Shown piece by piece: positions 24,963 to 31,186 of a stretch of DNA of 64,000 nucleotides. Under the pieces are notes generated by a model. The model saw only the letters and a program-made list of their open reading frames with translations. It was not told the DNA's origin and made no database searches. The first letter of the stretch is position 1. Every line of letters begins with the position of its first letter. Origin of the DNA: Clostridia bacterium (GTDB lineage Bacteria > Bacillota > Clostridia > Oscillospirales > Acutalibacteraceae); the NCBI GenBank assembly GCA_017441385.1, contig JAFRXY010000083.1, positions 1-64,000 of the forward strand, read 5' to 3'. The position numbers and the translations under genes are program-made.

Positions 24963-26024
24963 ATGTCAGCATTCAAGAATGATCGCGGCTCATGGACGGC
25001 CAAATTCTACTACACCGACTGGACAGGGAAGCGGCGGCAAAAGAAGAAAGAGGGCTTTGCCACAAAAAAAGAAGCCCAGGCATTCGAGCTGGACTTCTTG
25101 AATAACTGTTCTCGGTCTGTGGATATTTCTTTCAGGAACCTTGTGGAAGCGTATGTGAAGGACTGCAAAGCGCGGTTAAAGCCTACTACGCTTGAAACAA
25201 AAGCGGCCATCATCAACAACCGGATTCTTCCCTATTTCGGAGAGAAGCGCGTGTGTGACATCTCGGTTCACGACGTGCGCCAGTGGCAAACCGAATTGAT
25301 TTCCTCGGAGGACGGCTTTTCGGAGACGTATCTGAAGACGATCCACAATCAGCTTTCGGCCATCTTCAATTACGCCTGCAAGTATTACAAGCTCTCGGAG
25401 AATCCCGCCCGCCTGTGTGGAGCTATGGGAAAGAAAAAGCGGGAGACCATGACCTTCTGGACGCTGGACGAATTCAAGACCTTCCTTCCGGCGGTATCCA
25501 ACAAGCCCGCCTCGGCGGTGATCTTCCCGCTGCTGTTCTATTCCGGCATGAGAGAGGGGGAGCTTCTTGCCCTGACACTCGGAGATTTTGATTTTGTCAA
25601 TCAGACGGTGAGCATCACAAAGACCTTCGCGCAGCTCGGCGGTGAGGACATCATTCAGCCGCCCAAGACACCCAAGAGCCGCCGCTCTATTGTCATGCCG
25701 CCGGAGGTTATGCAGCTTGTCAAGGATTACGCTGCGACGATTTACGACTACCAGCCGGAGCAAAGGCTCTTCCAATTCACCAAATCCTACCTGCATTACG
25801 AAATAAAGCGCGGCTGCAAAGCGTCGGGCGTGAAGCAAATCCGTGCCCATGACATCCGGCATTCCCACGCCTCGCTCCTGATCGAGCTTGGATTTTCGCC
25901 GCTGCTGATCTCGGAGCGGCTCGGACATGAGAACATCGAGACAACGCTTTCGGTCTATTCTCACCTGTACCCGAACAAGCAAAGCGAAGTCGCCGAAAAG
26001 CTGTCGAATCTGATAAAATCCTGA
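24963..26024 (+). CDS. int: Tyrosine-family integrase
   Basis: 353 residues, two bases after the repressor stop. The N-terminus is an AP2-like arm-binding domain (WTAKFYYTDWTGKRRQKKKE), then a core-binding SAM-like domain (ISVHDVRQWQTELISSEDGF), then the catalytic domain with Arg in YSGMREGELLALTLGDF, Lys on the following strand, His-Asp-Ile-Arg-His (HDIRHSHASLL), LGHENIETT and Tyr in TLSVYSHLYP. Tn916/phage-type enzyme that recombines the att cores at 16710 and 26105. Adjacent to the right end and to the guaA 3' end, as is usual for gene-3'-end integrators. Confidence 0.95.
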   Translation: MSAFKNDRGSWTAKFYYTDWTGKRRQKKKEGFATKKEAQAFELDFLNNCSRSVDISFRNLVEAYVKDCKARLKPTTLETKAAIINNRILPYFGEKRVCDISVHDVRQWQTELISSEDGFSETYLKTIHNQLSAIFNYACKYYKLSENPARLCGAMGKKKRETMTFWTLDEFKTFLPAVSNKPASAVIFPLLFYSGMREGELLALTLGDFDFVNQTVSITKTFAQLGGEDIIQPPKTPKSRRSIVMPPEVMQLVKDYAATIYDYQPEQRLFQFTKSYLHYEIKRGCKASGVKQIRAHDIRHSHASLLIELGFSPLLISERLGHENIETTLSVYSHLYPNKQSEVAEKLSNLIKS

Positions 26025-26025
26025 T

Positions 26026-26047
26026 TTTTAGTACGATTGTAGTACGG
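26026..26047. promoter_or_regulatory. Integrase arm-type sites, right end
   Basis: TTTTAGTACG followed 11 bp later by TTGTAGTACGG, matching 16822-16843 in spacing and orientation, directly after the integrase stop. Confidence 0.65.
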
Positions 26048-26063
26048 TCGCAAAATAAAAACG

Positions 26064-26094
26064 CCGGAAAGTCGCGCAAATTGGCGGCTTTCCG
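26064..26094. terminator. Hairpin between integrase and guaA
   Basis: CCGGAAAG and CTTTCCGG pair around a 15-base loop. It lies inside the island and now takes the place of the guaA terminator; no long T run is present. Confidence 0.5.
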
Positions 26095-26104
26095 GTTCAT
26101 TACT

Positions 26105-26117
26105 ACTATTCCCACTC
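26105..26117. repeat. Attachment site, right copy (att core) in guaA
   Basis: ACTATTCCCACTC, overlapping the last three codons and the stop of guaA, so integration leaves the protein sequence unchanged. Confidence 0.85.
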
Positions 26118-27641
26118 AATCGTTGCCGGTGGCTTGCTGGTGATGTCGTAGACAATGCGGTTGACGTGGCCGACTTCATTGACGATGCGGACGGAGGCGG
26201 TTTCGAGGACGTCATAGGGAATTCTCGCCCAGTCGGCAGTCATGAAGTCAATGGTTTTCACAGCGCGGAGAGCGATGGTGTAATCGTAGGTTCTCGCGTC
26301 GCCCATGACGCCTACCGAACGCATATCGGTCAGCACGGCGAAGTATTGGTTGATATCCCTGCCAAGCCCCGCCTTGGCAATCTCCTCGCGGAAGATCGCG
26401 TCGGCCTCGCGAAGAATATTCAGCTTGTACTCCGTGATTTCTCCGAGACACCGGACGGCCAGTCCCGGGCCGGGGAAGGGCTGACGGAATACCAGACTTT
26501 CCGGAATACCCAATTCCAATCCCGCGCGGCGCACCTCGTCCTTGAAGAGGTAGCGAAGCGGCTCGATGATTTCTTCAAAATCCACGTGCTCCGGCAGTCC
26601 TCCGACATTGTGGTGGCTCTTAATGTTGGCCGCATCCCCCGCGCCGCTTTCGATCACGTCGGGATAGATGGTTCCCTGCACCAGATAATCCACCCTGCCG
26701 AGCTTCTTGGCCTCGGCTTCAAACACCCTGATAAATTCCTCGCCGATTGCCTTGCGCTTCCGTTCCGGCTCGACCGCGCCGGCAAGTCTGTCAAGGAATC
26801 GCTCCTGCGCGTTGACGCGGATCATATTTATATCGAACTGCTCCCGGAAGACACGCTCGACCTCGTCGCCCTCGTTCTTGCGAAGAAGACCGTTGTCCAC
26901 AAAAATGCAGGTGAGCTGCTTGCCGACCGCCTTATGAATCATCACCGCGGCTACCGAACTGTCCACGCCTCCGGACAGGGCGCAGAGCACCTTCTTCTCC
27001 CCTATCTTCTCCCGAAGCGCCGCGACGGTTTCCTCCACAAAGGAATCCATCGTCCAGTCGCCTGCCGCCTTGCACACGTCATAAAGAAAGGCATGAAGCA
27101 TCCTGTCGCCCTCGGCGGTATGCTGCACTTCCAGATGGAACTGCACGGCGTACAGATTGCGGGAACGGTCTTCCATCGCCGCGACAGGGCAGGCGTCGCT
27201 GTGAGCCGATGAAAGGAAGCCTTCCGGCATTGTGGAAATATAATCGGTATGGCTCATCCAGACCACGGTTTTTTCCGCGACCTTTGCAAAGAGTGGGGAA
27301 TTCCGGTCGGTCGCGATCTCCGTCTTGCCGTATTCCCGTACGGGGGCGGCTTTCACTTCGCCTCCAAGAAGGTACGCCATGAGTTGCGCACCGTAGCAGA
27401 TGCCCAGCACAGGAATACCCAGCTCAAAAATTTCCGGCGAATATTTCGGGGATTTTTCTTCATAAACGCTGTTGGGGCCTCCGGTGAAAATCACGCCGAT
27501 ATACCCCTCCGCCCGGATGGCTTCAAGGGGAGTCGTATAGGGCTTCACCTCCGCGTAAACGCCGAGATCGCGCACTCTGCGGGCAATCAATTGGTTATAC
27601 TGTCCGCCGAAATCCAGCACCAGTACCTTCTGATGATCCAT
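26106..27641 (-). CDS. guaA: GMP synthase (glutamine-hydrolysing)
   Basis: 511 residues. It converts XMP, ATP and glutamine to GMP. A class I amidotransferase domain carries the Cys nucleophile in GICYGAQLM and the catalytic His in [10 protein letters not shown]; the family norm at this place is HPEV, so a Pro-to-Leu change stands next to the His. The ATP pyrophosphatase P-loop is [17 protein letters not shown], and the C-terminal dimerisation domain ends TIEWE. Start ATG at 27641 after AAAGGAATGTGAAG. The gene's stop codon lies inside the island's attachment site. Confidence 0.97.
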   Translation of the reverse strand: MDHQKVLVLDFGGQYNQLIARRVRDLGVYAEVKPYTTPLEAIRAEGYIGVIFTGGPNSVYEEKSPKYSPEIFELGIPVLGICYGAQLMAYLLGGEVKAAPVREYGKTEIATDRNSPLFAKVAEKTVVWMSHTDYISTMPEGFLSSAHSDACPVAAMEDRSRNLYAVQFHLEVQHTAEGDRMLHAFLYDVCKAAGDWTMDSFVEETVAALREKIGEKKVLCALSGGVDSSVAAVMIHKAVGKQLTCIFVDNGLLRKNEGDEVERVFREQFDINMIRVNAQERFLDRLAGAVEPERKRKAIGEEFIRVFEAEAKKLGRVDYLVQGTIYPDVIESGAGDAANIKSHHNVGGLPEHVDFEEIIEPLRYLFKDEVRRAGLELGIPESLVFRQPFPGPGLAVRCLGEITEYKLNILREADAIFREEIAKAGLGRDINQYFAVLTDMRSVGVMGDARTYDYTIALRAVKTIDFMTADWARIPYDVLETASVRIVNEVGHVNRIVYDITSKPPATIEWE

Positions 27642-27783
27642 ATTTCTTCACATTCCTTTGCAAAAGATGTCGCATGGTGAATAAAAAATGATTTGTAATA
27701 TTTTACATCAGATTCCCGCAAAAATAAAGGGGATATTTCAGATAAAGATTCTTCCACTTTTTGCGGTAAAAACAGAATATTAC

Positions 27784-27831
27784 AATAAAAAGCCGCGTTC
27801 TCCGGGAATTATCTTCCCTAAGAACACGGTT
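27784..27831 (-). terminator. Terminator of the copper ATPase gene
   Basis: On the minus strand AACCGTGTTCT and AGAACGCGGCT pair (with an inner GGGAA/TTCCC), followed by TTTTTATT. The rest of 27642-27845 shows nothing else beyond an AT-rich guaA leader. Confidence 0.75.
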
Positions 27832-27845
27832 TATTCCCGAAAAAA

Positions 27846-30419
27846 TTATCCCACTACCTTGTAGCCCTGCGCTTCCACCGCTTCCTTGAGCGTGCCAAGG
27901 GAAACGTCGCCGCTCAGGGCGACGACGGCAGTGCCTTTTTCATGACTGACGTCGGCCTTGGCTACGCCGTCAATGGCTTCAAGCGTCTGCTTGACTCTCG
28001 CTTCGCAGTGACCGCACATCATGCCTTCTATTTTCATCGTTACTTTGTTTTTGCCGAACATTTCTTCCTTCTCCTTGTCTTGTGTTGATTCAATGGAAAA
28101 ATCGCCCACAGGTTTGCATTTCCTGTCATGCTTTGCGGAACGAATACTCAAAAAATTCAGCCGGAGCGCGTTGGACACCACGCAGAAGCTCGACAGACTC
28201 ATCGCGGCCGCGCCGAACATCGGGCTGAGCTTCCATCCGAAGACCGGAATCCATACGCCGGCCGCCAGCGGTATGCCGATGAGGTTGTAGAAAAACGCCC
28301 AGAAAAGATTCTGCTTGATGTTCCGCAGGGTTGCCCGGCTCAGGCGGATGGCAGCCGGCACGTCGCTGAGCCGGCTCTTCATGAGCACCACCTCCGCCGC
28401 GTCGATTGCAATATCCGTTCCCGCACCAATAGCAATTCCGACATCCGCGGCCGTAAGAGCCGGCGCGTCGTTGATGCCGTCGCCCACCATGGCTGTCCTG
28501 CCCTGCTTTTTCAGCTCCCCGATAACGCTCTGCTTGCCCTCGGGAAGGATTCCGGCCGCCACGTCGTCCACGCCCGCCTGACTTCCGATGGCTCTTGCCG
28601 TGCGCTCGTTGTCGCCCGTCAGCATCACCACCCGGATGCCCATGTTTTTCAGTTCGCGTATCGCCTGCGGACTGTCGGGCTTCATCGTGTCCGCAACGGC
28701 GATAACGCCGAGAAGTTTATCTCCTTCCGCGAAGAAAAGCGGCGTCTTGCCCTCCGAGGAAAGCCGCTCCGCCTTCTCCCGCAGGGCTTCCGGAATGCCC
28801 GCGTAACCTTCCACAAACCGCCTGTTGCCGCCGTAAAGGGTATTTCCTTCCAGCTCGGCCGAAAGCCCCTTGCCCGGAACCGCCAGAAAATCCGATACCT
28901 CCGGAAAGGCAACGCCCTTCTCCTTCGCGGACTGCATAACCGCGACCGAAAGCGGGTGTTCGCTGCGGCTTTCCAGCGCGGCGGCTTTGGTGAGAAGGGT
29001 TTCGGGCGAAATGCCCTCCGCCGGAAGGAGTTCCGTGACTTTTGGCTGACCCTCCGTGACGGTGCCGGTCTTGTCCATGGCGATAAGCCGCACCTCTCCG
29101 GCGCGTTCCAGCGAAGCGGCGGTCTTGAAGAGAATACCGTTCTTCGCGCCGATTCCGCTGCCGACCATAATGGCGACAGGAGTCGCCAGACCCAGCGCGC
29201 AGGGACAGCTTATCACCAGCACGGAAATGCCCCTCGCAATGGCGAAGCCCATGCTCTCCCCTACCATCAGCCAGACGATTGTAGTGACAAGGGCAATGGC
29301 CATGACCGTCGGCACGAAAACGCCCGAAACGCGGTCGGCGATCTTGGCGATCGGCGCTTTGGTGGCGGCCGCGTCGCTCACCGTTTGAATAATGCGGGAA
29401 AGGGTGGTGTCCTCCCCTACTCCGGTGGCTTCGCAGCGAAGATAGCCCGACTGATTGACCGTCCCGGCGGAAACCGTGTCGCCTGCCGCCTTGTCCACCG
29501 GAATGCTCTCGCCGGTCAGGGCGGATTCATTGACCGCGCCGGAGCCTTCCAGCACCACTCCGTCCACCGGAATGTTCTCTCCCGGACGCACGGCAAAAAT
29601 GTCGCCCCTTCGCACCTGCCCTACAGGGACGGTGACTTCCGCGCCGTCCTTCAGCAGAACGGCGGTTTCGGGCGCGAGCTTCATCAGACCGCGCAGCGCG
29701 TCGGTGGTTCTGCCCTTGGAACGGGCTTCCAACATCTTGCCCACCGTGATCAGGGCGAGGATCATGGCTGCCGATTCAAAATACAATTCGTGCAGATACG
29801 CCTCGGCGCCGGCGAAATTCCCCTTGGCCTGACAAGCGGTCATGGCGAAAAGGGCGTAGGCGCTGTAGAGAAAGGAAGCGCCGGAACCGAGCGCCACCAG
29901 CGTATCCATGTTCGGTGCGCGGTGAAGTAGTCCCTTGAAGCCGCTGATGAAGAATTTCTGATTGATGACCATGACGATGGCGGCGAGAATCATCTGCATA
30001 AGACCCAGCGCCACCGGATTCCCTTCAAAGAAGGACGGAATCGGGAGATGAAGCATGGTGTGTCCCATGGAGAAAACCATCAGCAGGGCGAGAAAGCCGA
30101 GAGAAGCGATCAGCCGGCGTTTCAGCGCGGGCGTTTCCCGGTCGGCCAGCGCGTCCTCCTTCGGGGCGGATTTTCCTCCGCTTTCATCGGGAACGCCGCT
30201 GACCGACGCGCCGTAGCCCGCTTCCCGCACGGCGGCGATAATCGCGTCGGGTGAAGCGGTTCCCTCAACGCCCATGGAATGGGTGAGCAGACTCACCGAG
30301 CAGGAAGTGACCCCTTCCACCTGCGACACGGCTTTTTCGACCCTCGCGCTGCATGCCGCGCAGCTCATGCCAGTGACATTGTATTTTTCTATTTTTTCTA
30401 TTTTTTCCATCCTTCTCAT
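27846..30419 (-). CDS. copA: Copper-exporting P1B-type ATPase with C-terminal CopZ-like domain
   Basis: 857 residues. Order: N-terminal heavy-metal-associated domain (GMSCAACSARVEKA), eight-helix transporter core with ISCPCALGLATPVA, phosphorylation site DKTGTVTEG, SEHPLSVAV, GDGINDAPAL, and the Cu-type FYNLIGIP and MSLSSFCVV motifs. Unusually, a second HMA domain (IEGMMCGHCEARVKQTLEAI) follows after a charged linker. That domain begins MFGKNKV with AAGGAGAAGGAAGAA directly before the ATG at 28061, so free CopZ chaperone might be made by internal initiation. Start ATG at 30419; the ATG at 30410 is an alternative. It exports Cu(I). Confidence 0.93.
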   Translation of the reverse strand: MRRMEKIEKIEKYNVTGMSCAACSARVEKAVSQVEGVTSCSVSLLTHSMGVEGTASPDAIIAAVREAGYGASVSGVPDESGGKSAPKEDALADRETPALKRRLIASLGFLALLMVFSMGHTMLHLPIPSFFEGNPVALGLMQMILAAIVMVINQKFFISGFKGLLHRAPNMDTLVALGSGASFLYSAYALFAMTACQAKGNFAGAEAYLHELYFESAAMILALITVGKMLEARSKGRTTDALRGLMKLAPETAVLLKDGAEVTVPVGQVRRGDIFAVRPGENIPVDGVVLEGSGAVNESALTGESIPVDKAAGDTVSAGTVNQSGYLRCEATGVGEDTTLSRIIQTVSDAAATKAPIAKIADRVSGVFVPTVMAIALVTTIVWLMVGESMGFAIARGISVLVISCPCALGLATPVAIMVGSGIGAKNGILFKTAASLERAGEVRLIAMDKTGTVTEGQPKVTELLPAEGISPETLLTKAAALESRSEHPLSVAVMQSAKEKGVAFPEVSDFLAVPGKGLSAELEGNTLYGGNRRFVEGYAGIPEALREKAERLSSEGKTPLFFAEGDKLLGVIAVADTMKPDSPQAIRELKNMGIRVVMLTGDNERTARAIGSQAGVDDVAAGILPEGKQSVIGELKKQGRTAMVGDGINDAPALTAADVGIAIGAGTDIAIDAAEVVLMKSRLSDVPAAIRLSRATLRNIKQNLFWAFFYNLIGIPLAAGVWIPVFGWKLSPMFGAAAMSLSSFCVVSNALRLNFLSIRSAKHDRKCKPVGDFSIESTQDKEKEEMFGKNKVTMKIEGMMCGHCEARVKQTLEAIDGVAKADVSHEKGTAVVALSGDVSLGTLKEAVEAQGYKVVG

Positions 30420-30430
30420 TCCCTTCCGGT

Positions 30431-30471
30431 TAGTTTAAGCTAATTATATTCCTTCGGGAAGGATTTGTCAA
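30431..30471 (-). promoter_or_regulatory. copA promoter with dyad symmetric sites
   Basis: Minus strand TTGACA (30466-30471), 17 bases, TATAAT (30443-30448). The spacer contains CCTTCC-CG-AAGGAA and the start region holds the near-palindrome TTAGCTTAAACTAA (30431-30444); either could be a metalloregulator operator. Confidence 0.7.
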
Positions 30472-30485
30472 GCGTATCTTTTCGT

Positions 30486-30881
30486 TCAGAATGTGTAAGT
30501 TACAGGTTCGGAGGTGAAGGAACAGATAATCGCCGTGGCGTTTTTGAGATAAAAAACCTCAAATTTGCCGTCGTCAAGGCTGTAGAGGTGAGACAGTTCG
30601 GGACACGCGTCCAGCATAGCCTTCCTCGCCTCGCGGCGCTTGTCAAAGACAACCTCGGCGGTCAGGCGGATCCAGCGTCCGTCGGGTGACATGCCGGAAA
30701 TTTCCACCTTGGGGTTCGCCTGCATCTGGGCATAGACCGCCTTCTGGTTGGAGGTGGTGAGGTAGAGCTTTCCTTCAAATTCGCACTGTGCGCCGAAGGG
30801 ACGCACTCTGGGCTGATCTCCTTCCTCTGTGGCGATGAAGTAGACCCTGCACAGCTTCAAAAATTCTAGCACTTCTTTCAT
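30486..30881 (-). CDS. Pyridoxamine 5'-phosphate oxidase-fold protein
   Basis: 131 residues of the small split-barrel, flavin-binding type: EVLEFLKLCRVYFIATEEGD, PRVRPFGAQCEFEGKLYLTT, KAVYAQMQANPKVEISGMSP. This family binds FMN or F420 and reduces small molecules or acts as a general stress protein; the substrate cannot be told. It stands alone between copA and the ferredoxin-thioredoxin-reductase-like gene, whose reading direction is the same. Confidence 0.85.
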   Translation of the reverse strand: MKEVLEFLKLCRVYFIATEEGDQPRVRPFGAQCEFEGKLYLTTSNQKAVYAQMQANPKVEISGMSPDGRWIRLTAEVVFDKRREARKAMLDACPELSHLYSLDDGKFEVFYLKNATAIICSFTSEPVTYTF

Positions 30882-30898
30882 GGATGTATCTTCCTTCC

Positions 30899-31126
30899 TT
30901 ATCGGTTATCCTGTGTATCTTGGGTGTCTTTTTCTTTGTAATACAGCATGCAGTGGCAATAGCCCTCGAATTCCGGGTCGGCGATCTGGTCGCGGAATTC
31001 CTTGCACATGCATTTGGTGTCCTCCGTCATTTCCAGACGGCAGGGGCAATAACCGCCCCGGGCATTCAGCCCTTTTCTCACCGTCTCCACGACGTCGGCA
31101 TTTTCGTTCAGTCTGATCTTTGGCAT
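30899..31126 (-). CDS. Ferredoxin-thioredoxin reductase catalytic-chain-like protein
   Basis: 75 residues with the full cysteine pattern of the FTR catalytic subunit: GGYCPCRLE, TKCMCKEFRDQI, GYCHCMLYYKEK. In plants and cyanobacteria these cysteines hold a 4Fe-4S cluster and an active disulfide that passes electrons from ferredoxin to thioredoxin. Short stand-alone versions exist in anaerobes, usually beside a thioredoxin or rubredoxin; none is adjacent here. The variable-chain subunit is not seen. GGAGAATCACC precedes the ATG at 31126. Confidence 0.88.
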   Translation of the reverse strand: MPKIRLNENADVVETVRKGLNARGGYCPCRLEMTEDTKCMCKEFRDQIADPEFEGYCHCMLYYKEKDTQDTQDNR

Positions 31127-31186
31127 TGGTGATTCTCCTTGTCATATTGGTTTTTTTTCTTTTTTTCTTTACCTCCTACCTTCTAC

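Larger units (their letters stand above)
16710..26117. mobile_element. Integrated PICI-like chromosomal island at the 3' end of guaA
   Basis: Direct repeats of 13 bp bound a 9.4-kb segment. It contains, right to left, a tyrosine integrase and XRE repressor on the plus strand, then, divergently, a small HTH protein, a CHC2 primase, a DUF927 helicase, an iteron-flanked AT-rich origin and a Xis-like protein, followed by accessory genes including a HIRAN operon and hicAB. Integrase arm sites lie near both ends. No relaxase, conjugation gene, terminase or capsid gene is present. The gene order int-stl / str-pri-rep-ori is that of phage-inducible chromosomal islands; the assignment is by architecture, not by database match. 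Confidence 0.8.

Noticed and set aside
16710-26117. Integrative conjugative or mobilisable element
   Set aside because: No relaxase, coupling protein, type IV secretion gene or recognisable oriT was found, while a PICI-style replication module is present.
27642-27845. Purine riboswitch before guaA
   Set aside because: The conserved core loops of guanine riboswitches are not found; the only structure is the copA terminator.
28128-29930. 600-codon plus-strand frame opposite copA
   Set aside because: It is antisense to an ATPase with all family motifs; the translated sequence is Arg/His-rich shadow.
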